The notes under the pieces: generated by a model
The model's input: the letters and a program-made list of their open reading frames with translations, nothing else
Databases searched by the model: none
What the model was told of the DNA's origin: nothing
Translations under genes and position numbers: made by a program
Source of the DNA: Lysinibacillus fusiformis
Lineage (GTDB): Bacteria; Bacillota; Bacilli; Bacillales_A; Planococcaceae
Assembly (NCBI RefSeq): GCF_016925635.1
Contig: NZ_CP070490.1
Location: forward strand, 2,424,001 to 2,488,000
DNA: 64,000 nt
Reading direction: 5' to 3'
Shown here: one piece after another, positions 32,964 through 41,508 of the stretch
Layout: the number at the start of each line of letters is the position of its first letter
How positions within the stretch are numbered: position 1 is the stretch's first letter

Positions 32964-33055
32964 TTTAGGAAGGCATATTTAACTTCTTAAAGTGAAAAAG
33001 CTATTATCAATTTTTATTGTTTTTCAATATAATCGAATTCTGTCCCAGCCTCTTT
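32900..33055. repeat. 156-bp element bounded by 15-bp inverted repeats
   Basis: AAAGAGGCTGGGACA (32900-32914) and its exact complement TGTCCCAGCCTCTTT (33041-33055) bound an AT-rich interior holding a strong terminator. Similar 'GAGGCTGGGACA' intergenic repeats occur in several Firmicutes, which suggests a MITE-like element. It starts inside the flagellin frame. Confidence 0.7.
32921..32961 (+). terminator. Terminator hairpin inside the flagellin-like ORF
   Basis: AAAAATGTTAGACCAA (32921-32936) pairs perfectly with TTGGTCTAACATTTTT (32944-32959), and the T-run extends to 32961. The stop codon TGA is 32961-32963, so RNA ends are predicted at or just before the stop. Confidence 0.85.
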
Positions 33056-33098
33056 CTTACGATTAGTCAACTTTATTTAATGAATAATTTATATTTTT

Positions 33099-33144
33099 AT
33101 GAGTGTGAAGTGGTGAGGGATATCCCTCATCACTTCACACTCAT
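33099..33144. terminator. 46-bp near-perfect palindrome, likely bidirectional terminator
   Basis: ATGAGTGTGAAGTGG... (33099-33121) and its complement (33122-33144) differ at one position and have no spacer. TTTTT follows on the plus side and AAAAATA precedes it. It lies between the inverted-repeat element and the IS110 transposase gene. Confidence 0.7.
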
Positions 33145-33220
33145 TTTTAGATACGCCAAAAAGACCTGACGATTTTTATTTTTTTCGAAAGGTCATTATG
33201 ATATAGTTCTATGTAGGTGA

Positions 33221-34444
33221 TTACGATTTCTGAGCTGGTAGTGCGGACTCATAATCGTAAAGAATGCCATGCGTCAGTAACTGAAATGTCACTTTCAGAA
33301 ACTTATTGATGCAGGCGATGATCGCAACCTTATGAGGCTTCCTCTGAGGTTGCTTTTTTAATTTGTAGTAATAGTCCACAAAATGATTCGGTTTTCCTTT
33401 AGCCATAAGCATGGCGCACACCATAAAATATAAAATCTTTCGTAAATGTTTGTTTCCTCGTTTATTAATTCTGTCTCGATATTGCATATTCCCAGACTGG
33501 TACCGCATAATATCAATGCCTGCGTAAGCGTTCAGTTGTTTCGCATTTTGAAAGCGGTGGATGTCACCAATCTCTCCAATTAATCGGCACGCCGTTGAAT
33601 CGCCAATTCCAGGAATCGATCGAAATACTAGATATTCTTTTCGTCCTTCCGACAATTCCACCATCTGTTTCACAAGCGTATCTTTCTTCTCTTGTAAATC
33701 CGCAATGCGAGCTGCGTAATCTCGTGCTTGATCACAACGAATATCTGTTGGTTTAATCGCGGGGTAACTATTTTCAGCTGCTTCTAATAATGTAATAGCT
33801 TTAGCCTCCGCACGCATTAGCGAGAGGTTTTTTCGCGTATTGGCCTTTAAACGATTTTTAATCATCGTTTTTGAATGGGCTTGTAAAAGTGCGGGGTGTG
33901 GATAGAGTTGTACAATATTTAAAAATAGTGCTGAACTCGGTGTAATCAGCTTTTCTAATTCTGGAAAACTCAGCTGTAAAATGGCATGCATTCTACTTTT
34001 GAGTAAAATGATTTCTTCATCAATTTCATCGTAGTAACGAGTCAGTGCACGCATCTGTTCATAATAATCGTCTTGTATGTACGTTATTTCGCGTTCCATT
34101 TTAAAATGAGTCTTCGCAAGTTCATGGGCATCACTAGTATCGGTTTTATGACGACGCATCGTTGCCATCTGTAAATTCGCTTCAAGTGGATTCATGCGGC
34201 AGTATGCGTAGCCGTAATCTTTGAAAAATGCTTCGATAGGTTTTGAATAGGTACCTGTTGCTTCAAATACGATAGCTGGTGCTTGTCCATCTTGTTTTGA
34301 CATCTCTACTATTCGTTCGTGTAATCGCTCAAAATCACCGCGTGTATGAAGTAGCACACCTTCGAATTCACATTGGCGGTGACCATCATAAATCGCAACA
34401 GTACTTTTTCCTTTACTGACATCTAACGCAATAACATGTTTCAT
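33221..34444 (-). CDS. IS110-family DEDD transposase
   Basis: A 407-residue transposase. The RuvC-like N-terminal half carries the DEDD acidic residues (HVIALDVSKGKSTVAIYD; IVFEATGTYSKPI; RRHKTDTSDAHELAK). The C-terminal Tnp_20 domain has the conserved FRSIPGIGDSTACRLIGEIGDIHRF, then YAGIDIMRYQSGN and RGNKHLRKILYFM. Length is normal and the frame is unbroken, so it may be active. The ATG at 34444 follows AAAAGGAG; an in-frame ATG 13 codons upstream has no site. IS110 enzymes use an element-encoded bridge RNA to choose targets. Confidence 0.93.
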   Translation of the reverse strand: MKHVIALDVSKGKSTVAIYDGHRQCEFEGVLLHTRGDFERLHERIVEMSKQDGQAPAIVFEATGTYSKPIEAFFKDYGYAYCRMNPLEANLQMATMRRHKTDTSDAHELAKTHFKMEREITYIQDDYYEQMRALTRYYDEIDEEIILLKSRMHAILQLSFPELEKLITPSSALFLNIVQLYPHPALLQAHSKTMIKNRLKANTRKNLSLMRAEAKAITLLEAAENSYPAIKPTDIRCDQARDYAARIADLQEKKDTLVKQMVELSEGRKEYLVFRSIPGIGDSTACRLIGEIGDIHRFQNAKQLNAYAGIDIMRYQSGNMQYRDRINKRGNKHLRKILYFMVCAMLMAKGKPNHFVDYYYKLKKQPQRKPHKVAIIACINKFLKVTFQLLTHGILYDYESALPAQKS

Positions 34445-34620
34445 CTCATTCTTCTCCTTTTGACCAATCATAGAAGCCTTCACAGTACCTTATCGATTCC
34501 ACTTTCTTATACACGATCTCTTGGACCCAACATACTAAACTGATTCATATAAGGGCATGAAGTTAGCCGGTTTAATATACGGACTCACAAATGGTCCCAG
34601 AGGCTGGTCGGCTTTTCTTC
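34445..34620 (-). ncRNA. Candidate IS110 bridge-RNA region
   Basis: Non-coding DNA 5' of the transposase gene, where IS110-group elements encode their bridge RNA. It holds no ORF and several short self-complementary stretches, including CCAG-CCT-CTGG near 34600. The two binding loops cannot be assigned by eye, so this is a positional prediction. Confidence 0.3.
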
Positions 34621-34627
34621 ACTTCTA

Positions 34628-34670
34628 CTATAAAAAAATAGTAGCACAAACCATGGCCTTGGTTTGTACT
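34628..34670 (-). terminator. Minus-strand terminator upstream of the IS110 element
   Basis: AGTAGTACAAACCA/TGGTTTGTGCTACT with one mismatch, followed on the minus strand by ATTTTTTT. The 270 nt from here to the next gene are very AT-rich, with no supported gene. Confidence 0.7.
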
Positions 34671-34939
34671 ACTAATGTTAGTATGTTTCTTTTGAAGAAA
34701 AATTAATAATTTGGTAAGAATTATATTAAAATTTATTATTCGTCGCTTTAAAAATCCTTTAATATTTACATCATTTCTAGTGACTATTTTCAACCAAAAA
34801 TATATTAAAACATCTTCACATGATTCTATTCGATTAACATTAGTTTCATAAATACAAGAAAAAACACCTCTGTATATTGTAAATTTTGGATGTTAATATA
34901 TGATAAATATATCAATTAAATTAAAGGAGTATACCAAAA

Positions 34940-35851
34940 ATGTTAAAGGATTTAGTTATAGATTTGACCGAAAACTATCATGATTTGGGCCATAATGGTA
35001 GCTCTGTTGATGCAATGATGGATTCTGTTGCTGGGATGGGGCATCGTATTAAACATGGGCATGATGCACAAGGGCTAATTGAGGCATATCAACTTGAAGG
35101 TATAGAGGGGATTGGACTTTGGTTTGACCATATGACAAAAGACTTTACCTCCCCAGCAGGCATCCCTTTACCTTTTTCGGAAGCTATTTATAATGTTAGC
35201 GGTATGCAAATGAATACGGCGATTGATTGGCTTACAGTAAATGCCTTCGATGCAGGTTCGCTTATTACACAAGAGATAGCCTTAAAATTATCAAAAAACA
35301 ACCCAAAAGCATATAAAATAGCGTTTCTTCTTGGCTCTGGCATAGGCATTATTGATGATAATCCTCTTATTGTTGTTGCCAATACATTACGTCTACTAAA
35401 ACAAGGAAAATTGCATCGATTAGTAAGGGATTCTTCAATACAATTTTTGAACCGTACAGCTCAAATTGCGGGGAGGGTATGTATGGGCACAGCCGCCATT
35501 ACACTAAGTGCAGGTGTTGTTGGTATAAATATCCCAGAGAATATAGAGGAACTTGGTGATAATTTTGATTTGGTAGAAGGATTATCAGATGTTGCGGATA
35601 TTTTAGATGGAGTGGTTTCTTTTGGTGTGATGTTATTAGTTTCAAAAGGGATTAAGGGTTTAGCAAATGAATGGAACAAAGAGTTAGTTGAAGAGGTACA
35701 ACTTATTGAAGAGGACTTGGCCATGTTTAAATCATTAAAGCAACAAGTAAGTAATGGTGCTTCACTATCAGTAATCGCCCTATTAATGGACGATATGAAG
35801 CAGCGTAATTTGTTGCCAAATAAACAATTGCTTTTAGGTGATATACAATGA
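34940..35851 (+). CDS. Unknown protein, first gene of a two-gene operon
   Basis: A 303-residue protein that I do not recognise. The N-terminal third is histidine-rich and motif-like (ENYHDLGHNGSS; GMGHRIKHGHDAQGLIEAY; LWFDHMTKDFTSPAGIPLPF), which suggests a possible metal site. The middle has three Gly/Ala/Ile-rich hydrophobic stretches (YKIAFLLGSGIGIIDDNPLIVVANTL; IAGRVCMGTAAITLSAGVVGINI; LDGVVSFGVMLLVSKGIKGL), perhaps membrane-inserting. The C-terminus is charged and helical. AAAGGAG precedes the ATG. Its stop overlaps the next start by 4 nt (ATGA), so the two products are probably made together. It lies between an IS110 element and the SCWP operon. Confidence 0.75.
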   Translation: MLKDLVIDLTENYHDLGHNGSSVDAMMDSVAGMGHRIKHGHDAQGLIEAYQLEGIEGIGLWFDHMTKDFTSPAGIPLPFSEAIYNVSGMQMNTAIDWLTVNAFDAGSLITQEIALKLSKNNPKAYKIAFLLGSGIGIIDDNPLIVVANTLRLLKQGKLHRLVRDSSIQFLNRTAQIAGRVCMGTAAITLSAGVVGINIPENIEELGDNFDLVEGLSDVADILDGVVSFGVMLLVSKGIKGLANEWNKELVEEVQLIEEDLAMFKSLKQQVSNGASLSVIALLMDDMKQRNLLPNKQLLLGDIQ

Positions 35852-36837
35852 TCGGTGCGTTGGTAAATACGTATAGAGGATTTAAAGATAACCATGATTT
35901 AAAAAACCGTAGATATATTTTAGAAAGAGAGTTAAGTACAAATGACTCTATCGATAAAATACTGGACCAAATGGAGGATCCTTTTGAACGAATACTAGCA
36001 AAAAATCAGCTTACTTTAGCAGAATTTATGAATGAACGGCAAAATGATCAATCTATGAAACAAATGAAAAAAATGTGGGAGATGGTGAAAAAGCAAATGA
36101 CAGCAAATATCCAAGCAACAGAAGAACAATTAAACAATGTAAATGCGACAAAGTTAGATATTGCTCGAATTGTAACAACCTTGACTCAATTATCAAATGA
36201 GCTTGATTTGGAATTAGAAGATGTAAGGCAGCGAATTCCATTAAATAGAAATTTGCAAATTAAATTAGAAGATCTTCAAAATCATCCTCTGATTATTTCT
36301 TTAAAAAAGCAGTCAGGTAAACAGCAAATCGATTTATTAAAATTCAAACAGGATATTACTCAATTTACACAAGAATATCATCAATTTAAAACACAATATA
36401 ACAAAGACTTTGGTGAAAATAGAAATAGTGTATTATTATTAAAATTTCAATTGAAAAATTCAACTGAGCGAATTGCTGATTTAGAGGAGAAACTATTAGA
36501 ACATACGGTGGCAACTGATCAATTAGAAAAAGTTATGAATAACAGAATGACGCAGTTAAAAAAACAAGATGAAGGCATTCTAAGTAAGGTAGATTCAGTA
36601 ATAAAAGAGCTTTATACTACCATGGATGAATTAAATGAACTAAAAAAGGTTGTTGATATACGAACATCTAAAATAGAATCACTATTACAGGATCAATATC
36701 AGCAATGGACTACTCGTGCACACAAGCTAGATCAGTCCATCCAAGAGCACTCAAGACATACTAAAATGACTCTACTAAAACTAACTGTTCCTTTATATGT
36801 GATTGTACTAGGCATTATTATTTTTTTATTTCAATAA
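35848..36837 (+). CDS. Unknown coiled-coil, tail-anchored protein
   Basis: A 329-residue protein dominated by long charged coiled coil (roughly residues 60-305; e.g. STERIADLEEKLLEHTVATDQL, MDELNELKKVVDIRTSKIES). It ends with one transmembrane helix of about 18 residues (LTVPLYVIVLGIIIFLF), so it should be tail-anchored with the coiled coil in the cytosol. No signal peptide or enzymatic motif is seen. It overlaps the preceding gene by 4 nt and is followed by a terminator. Shape and pairing suggest a two-component membrane complex; any role in defence, envelope or toxin functions is speculation. Confidence 0.75.
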   Translation: MIGALVNTYRGFKDNHDLKNRRYILERELSTNDSIDKILDQMEDPFERILAKNQLTLAEFMNERQNDQSMKQMKKMWEMVKKQMTANIQATEEQLNNVNATKLDIARIVTTLTQLSNELDLELEDVRQRIPLNRNLQIKLEDLQNHPLIISLKKQSGKQQIDLLKFKQDITQFTQEYHQFKTQYNKDFGENRNSVLLLKFQLKNSTERIADLEEKLLEHTVATDQLEKVMNNRMTQLKKQDEGILSKVDSVIKELYTTMDELNELKKVVDIRTSKIESLLQDQYQQWTTRAHKLDQSIQEHSRHTKMTLLKLTVPLYVIVLGIIIFLFQ

Positions 36838-36876
36838 TTAAATGAAAACGAAAATGTTTTTGTTCACCTAAGACAA

Positions 36877-36919
36877 TAAAAGATGAATTTCAATATTTAC
36901 TTTTGAAATTCATCTTTTA
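36877..36919. terminator. Bidirectional terminator between the unknown operon and csaB
   Basis: TAAAAGATGAATTTCAA pairs perfectly over 17 bp with TTGAAATTCATCTTTTA. A- and T-rich flanks allow termination of both convergent units. Confidence 0.9.
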
Positions 36920-36923
36920 TTAA

Positions 36924-38018
36924 TTATATTCTTCTTTGTACTTTTGAAAAAGCTTCAATTGCTAATTTAGCTGTTGCTGTTGCTTCGTCTTGCAATGGGA
37001 TGACAGCCTGGCGCATTTTTTCTTGAACCGTTGTATAGGATTCAAGGATTGCCACAGCTTGTTCAAACAATGTCACACCATTCCAATCATCTACTTCGAC
37101 ATGACCGATTACAGGTTGTTCAACGATATCAGCAAATGCATCAATTTTCGGATCATAGGAAATCGCAATAAAAGGTGTGGCATAGATTGCAGAGAAAATT
37201 AAGGAATGTAGTCGCATACCTATTAATAGTTGCGATTGACCAATCACGGCAATTTTCTCCTCAATGGATAAATCAGCAGGTGCAATCAAGCTCTTTTCCT
37301 TCATAAGTGCTGCTACTTCCTGTGAAGTGATAAAATCATGCTCTCCATGCATAGGGAGGAAGACGATTTGCTCACCCTGACGTGCTAATTCATCTAGGCT
37401 GTGTGCGATTTTTTCTTTGTAGGCAACAGCAGAAGGCCAGTCACGAACACTTACCGAGATATAGCTATCGGCTGACAAAGATTCATTTTCTAGCCAATCA
37501 CAATGAAAGTTATTACCGTTTAGTCCCATAACAGGGTCGGGTACTATCATTGTTTCTTTTCGTACGCCGATCTCTGTTAAAAGAGCTAGAGAGGCTCTAT
37601 CCCTAACGGTTATTTGCTCGACCTTATTAAAGACTGTACGAACAATGAATTTACTAAGCGAGTGATTAATCGGACCCATGCCTTGGGCGTAAACAAATAC
37701 TGGTTTCTTCAACCATTTGGCGATTTGAATAACGCCCGCATAGTAAGGAATAGTTTTCATGCCTGTTTGATCCTGCATGAGGCTACCGCCACCACTAATA
37801 AGTCCATCTGCTGTCTTAAGTAATTGGCGAATTTCTTTCATTTTCCAACGATTAACGGCTTTGACACCATATGTTTGCTCAGTAGCTGCTGGGTTATTAG
37901 ATAATACCGTGATCTCTATATCATTTTGCCACTTTTTGAGAGATTGGATGATGGACAGTAGAATGGCATCATCTCCGACATTCTCGAATCCATAATAGCC
38001 AGATAAAACAACGTGCAT
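36924..38018 (-). CDS. csaB: Polysaccharide pyruvyl transferase CsaB
   Basis: A 364-residue enzyme that adds pyruvate ketals to secondary cell-wall polymer, creating the ligand that SLH domains bind. The N-terminus HVVLSGYYGFENVGDDAILLSIIQSL is diagnostic, and ISGGGSLMQDQTG, PVFVYAQGMGPI, VRDRASLALLTEIG and MRLHSLIFSAI follow. The ATG at 38018 overlaps the stop of the upstream DUF5693 gene (TAATG) and has GAGGTGG before it. It is the last gene of the tagA-flippase-DUF5693-csaB operon, next to SLH proteins that need its product. Confidence 0.94.
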   Translation of the reverse strand: MHVVLSGYYGFENVGDDAILLSIIQSLKKWQNDIEITVLSNNPAATEQTYGVKAVNRWKMKEIRQLLKTADGLISGGGSLMQDQTGMKTIPYYAGVIQIAKWLKKPVFVYAQGMGPINHSLSKFIVRTVFNKVEQITVRDRASLALLTEIGVRKETMIVPDPVMGLNGNNFHCDWLENESLSADSYISVSVRDWPSAVAYKEKIAHSLDELARQGEQIVFLPMHGEHDFITSQEVAALMKEKSLIAPADLSIEEKIAVIGQSQLLIGMRLHSLIFSAIYATPFIAISYDPKIDAFADIVEQPVIGHVEVDDWNGVTLFEQAVAILESYTTVQEKMRQAVIPLQDEATATAKLAIEAFSKVQRRI

Positions 38019-39931
38019 TATGACCACCTCGCGATTGCCTTAGAAACCCAACGATAACCGATTTTGAAGAGTAGGATAAACACTAGTCCTACTACAAGAC
38101 CAAGAGATGCGCTGTACAGTGTACGTAAGACAGAAACAGCTACTGGGATGTGTAGGTGAGTAAACGTATTCATGATGGATAAGAAACCGATAACACCTGG
38201 TACAAGGAGAATGCTACCCCATTTGCGATTAATCCCCATTACATATAACGCTAAAATAAAGAATGGGAAACCAATTAAAAATTCCTTCGTTCTTGGACGA
38301 ACATACAATGTATTTTCTAGCCATTGTCTAAAGGCTAATTCCATATCACTTACAGAGCCAGAGTTACCTGTTCGGCTAATGTAAAATAATCCGACACCTG
38401 CCAACACAACGAGTAGTAGCACATGCCAATATTTTAATTCTTTATTTAACAATGTTACCGTATTCGATAAAGAGTTCTTAATGTTTTGATCCGCTAGTCG
38501 GTTAATCTCAATCACTGTAAATAATAAAACACCCATGATTGGAATAAGATAAACAAGCTTAACCCCTTTAAACACAGCAAAGCCTGTCATAAAGGCATTA
38601 CCATTCAATAAGCCAATAACAATAACAATGCCAATAACGCTAATCGCTACAGCTTTTAAGTATTGGACCAATATGTTAGACAGCTTCGTAGAACCTTGCG
38701 CCGATTTGATGACTGCATAGGTTGGTGCAAGGACTGCAATAATGAGTGCAAATGCTTGTAAGAAAAGGGTACTTTTTAGGATAAAGTACGCAATGGCTAG
38801 TACAGCCATAAAGCCAGCTGCTGCGATACGAAGAGGCAGCCATTTTACTAATTCTGAAATGATAAAGGTAAATAAAATACCTGCTACTAATACGGCTGCT
38901 GTAACCCAAGCTGGTACGGCTACTTTATCAAACAGCTTTGGTTCACCTGGTTGGAAATGATCTGGCATTGTGTCATGCACGCCATTTAAGTAATCAATCG
39001 TTTCTTCTACATTTTCTTTGGCATTGCCTGTTGTTTTAATATGATAGAAGATGGAGCGAATATTACGCTCTTTGACAGCACGTGTTGTACGGTCAATACT
39101 TGCATTTAACTTTAATTTAGTCTCTCTGTTGACATTGATACTATGCAAACGAATCATATTGTAATCCGTCATTTGAGCGATTTTACTTTCACCTTTAAGT
39201 GGGTTACTTTCAATTGTGTAGAAGTAATAGCCAGCATCATTTAATTTTTCAACTAATTGATTGCCGTCTTCTTGTCCAAAACCAATAGCTTCATCACCTT
39301 GACCAAGTAAGCGGCCAGCAGAAGCTTCTTTTAAAGCGACTAATTGATTAACCAACTTTACATTAGCTACTTCATTATCTGCATTTTCTACCTTAAAGAT
39401 GTGAGCTAGTCCATGCTTACTAATCATGTCAATAGCAGGCTGATCGTAGCCAATTGGTGTTTTTAAATCAAAATTGTGGTTAGAAGCAGGAAGGAAATAG
39501 AAAGCTTCTTCTCCTATTTGTACTTCCGCTGGTTCAACGCTCTCCATGATCAGCTTTTGGTAGCTTTCATTTTCAGGCACTCGAATATAATAGCCACTAT
39601 TAGAGATATCTACAGCATCTTTATAAGGTGTAAACAATAATTGTGCGGCCAATTCACTTTCTTTATAAACGGTAATTAAGTTTTGCTTTTCCATTTCCTT
39701 TAATGTTAAGGGCTCTAGACTCACAGTATTCAGTCCAGCATCCTTTAATGAGGAAAGGATTTCATCCATTGTTAGGTCGCTATTTTTTTCTGCGGTTTGT
39801 ATTTCATCATAGGGAATGACAATCTCATAAGCATCATTCGATTGCTCCGCATTCCACCTCATCATGATACCTGTAGAGGAAACGACGAGTAAAAGAACAA
39901 TGATTCCCCAAAGCCATTTCTGTTTTGACAT
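38018..39931 (-). CDS. DUF5693 family polytopic membrane protein
   Basis: A 637-residue protein. An N-terminal signal anchor (WLWGIIVLLLVVSSTGIMM) leads into a ~300-residue extracytoplasmic domain (YEIVIPYDEIQTAEKN...; FGQEDGNQLVEKLNDAGYYFY), followed by about eight transmembrane helices from residue ~340 to the end. This layout and its place before csaB match the DUF5693 family of SCWP clusters. It probably takes part in polymer export, assembly or modification, but its reaction is unknown. The TAATG junction with csaB implies coupled translation. Confidence 0.82.
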   Translation of the reverse strand: MSKQKWLWGIIVLLLVVSSTGIMMRWNAEQSNDAYEIVIPYDEIQTAEKNSDLTMDEILSSLKDAGLNTVSLEPLTLKEMEKQNLITVYKESELAAQLLFTPYKDAVDISNSGYYIRVPENESYQKLIMESVEPAEVQIGEEAFYFLPASNHNFDLKTPIGYDQPAIDMISKHGLAHIFKVENADNEVANVKLVNQLVALKEASAGRLLGQGDEAIGFGQEDGNQLVEKLNDAGYYFYTIESNPLKGESKIAQMTDYNMIRLHSINVNRETKLKLNASIDRTTRAVKERNIRSIFYHIKTTGNAKENVEETIDYLNGVHDTMPDHFQPGEPKLFDKVAVPAWVTAAVLVAGILFTFIISELVKWLPLRIAAAGFMAVLAIAYFILKSTLFLQAFALIIAVLAPTYAVIKSAQGSTKLSNILVQYLKAVAISVIGIVIVIGLLNGNAFMTGFAVFKGVKLVYLIPIMGVLLFTVIEINRLADQNIKNSLSNTVTLLNKELKYWHVLLLVVLAGVGLFYISRTGNSGSVSDMELAFRQWLENTLYVRPRTKEFLIGFPFFILALYVMGINRKWGSILLVPGVIGFLSIMNTFTHLHIPVAVSVLRTLYSASLGLVVGLVFILLFKIGYRWVSKAIARWS

Positions 39932-39951
39932 AAGTGTCCTACCTCTCTTAT

Positions 39952-41508
39952 TTATGAAAATCTTTTTCCGATAACAGGGATTTTCTTTAAATCTTGTTTA
40001 TGAATAGCTTTCATCAGCCATAGTAGAAGGAAGTAAAGAGCCCCTCCAACTACGATTGCGACAGTTAGATAGCCCATAGCTAACATTCTTGACCAATGTG
40101 TAAAGTCAAGCCAAAGTGTTGGTAATCCAACTGCTGCTCCCATTACAATCGAAGACACAATCATTTTTACCGTATCTTTTCCAAGGACAGTAAAGCGAAT
40201 CGTACGATAAATAAAGACAGAATTCACAATAAATAACACAAAATACACTAGCAAAGTTGCATAGGCAGCACCATCTAAACCGAATGTCTGAATAAGGAAG
40301 ATGTTAGAAAACACCTTAAGGACAACACCACTCAATATAATGATAGCCCCTGTTTTGGCAGCATTCATGCCCTGTAGAATACCTGTTCCAAGCAAAGTCA
40401 GAGATGTAAAGACAGAGCTAAGATTGATGATGGCTAACATTAAGCTTCCCTCTAAGTCTTTAAAAAGAGCTAAATTTAAAGGCAAGGTTAAGGCTAGTAG
40501 TCCAATCGCAGCTGGCCATGAAATAAGATGTGTCATACGATGGGTTTGTTCGATAATTTTGCGTGTTTCATCCAATTTACGTTCAGCTAGCTTCGTTGTA
40601 ATGAGCGGTACAAGCGGTAAGATAATCGAAGAAGCAAAAACAGTCGTAATTTGAACTAATGTTAGTCCTCGACCATAAATACCATAAAGGTAACTGATCT
40701 CACTAGCATCTGCACCAGCACTTCTTAAGCCATATGTAACCGTAAAGGAATCTACAAAGTTAAAGAGTGCCATTGTGACAGAACCAATCGCGATTGGAAT
40801 GGAAATTTTTAAAATGGTTTTACTGTATTTAGAGAAATCCTTACCAGAATATTTCTCCTTGCTCGTCACTTTTACCGAAGAACGGAAATATTTAAAGAGT
40901 AAATAGAAAAGTGAGCTGAGAGCTCCTAGTACAGAGCCTGCCATAATCCCCCCAGCTACGATATCATTCGAATAATCCATCGCAACTAGGAAATACGCCA
41001 CAATTAAAATTAACGCAACACGTACTAACTGCTCAATCACTTGCGAGATGGCAGTAGGTCGCATATCTCCAAAACCTTGGAAAAATCCACGATAGACAGC
41101 CATATAGGGCGCTACCAGTAATGTGAGGGCAACAATAATTAAGGCAATCTCTGTTGAAGGCCCACCAAGTGCATTCGCTATCTGCTCTGAAAAGCCGTAA
41201 ATGATTGTAAAACTAATGACGCCAAAGGATAATGCAAGGATTCTTGCAGTCACATAAATTTTCTTAATTTTGGCAGTATCATGACTCGACTTGGCTTCCG
41301 CAATCAGCTTTGAAATAGCGATAGGGATACCTGCAACGGATAAATAAAGTGCTACCATATAAACAGGATAGACAAGACTAAAAATACCGAGTACTTCATC
41401 ACCAGCAATATTTTGAAGTGGTATACGGAAGATACTACCGATTACTTTAGAAAGTAAGGTTGCAATCGTTAAGATGAGTGTGCTTTTAACAAATGTTGAC
41501 TGACTCAT
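39952..41508 (-). CDS. MOP-superfamily polysaccharide flippase (SpoVB/Wzx-like)
   Basis: A 518-residue protein with about 14 transmembrane helices. The N-terminus FVKSTLILTIATLLSKVIGSIFRIPLQNIAG and PYMAVYRGFFQGFGDMRPTAISQVIEQL are typical of the SpoVB/MurJ-like branch. It probably flips the lipid-linked SCWP repeat unit. It overlaps the glycosyltransferase stop by 4 nt (ATGA). SpoVB or MurJ themselves are alternatives, but the operon context favours the cell-wall polymer. Confidence 0.88.
   Translation of the reverse strand: MSQSTFVKSTLILTIATLLSKVIGSIFRIPLQNIAGDEVLGIFSLVYPVYMVALYLSVAGIPIAISKLIAEAKSSHDTAKIKKIYVTARILALSFGVISFTIIYGFSEQIANALGGPSTEIALIIVALTLLVAPYMAVYRGFFQGFGDMRPTAISQVIEQLVRVALILIVAYFLVAMDYSNDIVAGGIMAGSVLGALSSLFYLLFKYFRSSVKVTSKEKYSGKDFSKYSKTILKISIPIAIGSVTMALFNFVDSFTVTYGLRSAGADASEISYLYGIYGRGLTLVQITTVFASSIILPLVPLITTKLAERKLDETRKIIEQTHRMTHLISWPAAIGLLALTLPLNLALFKDLEGSLMLAIINLSSVFTSLTLLGTGILQGMNAAKTGAIIILSGVVLKVFSNIFLIQTFGLDGAAYATLLVYFVLFIVNSVFIYRTIRFTVLGKDTVKMIVSSIVMGAAVGLPTLWLDFTHWSRMLAMGYLTVAIVVGGALYFLLLWLMKAIHKQDLKKIPVIGKRFS

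Larger units (their letters stand above)
33145..34620 (-). mobile_element. IS110-family insertion sequence (approximate ends)
   Basis: An intact IS110-type transposase gene with a long non-coding stretch on its 5' side, the arrangement of this family. IS110 elements lack terminal inverted repeats, so the ends given here are estimates from the surrounding hairpins and may be wrong by tens of bases. Confidence 0.6.

Noticed and set aside
34572..34793. 73-codon minus-strand ORF near the IS110 element
   Set aside because: Spans a terminator hairpin and AT-rich DNA; no ribosome binding site and no motif.
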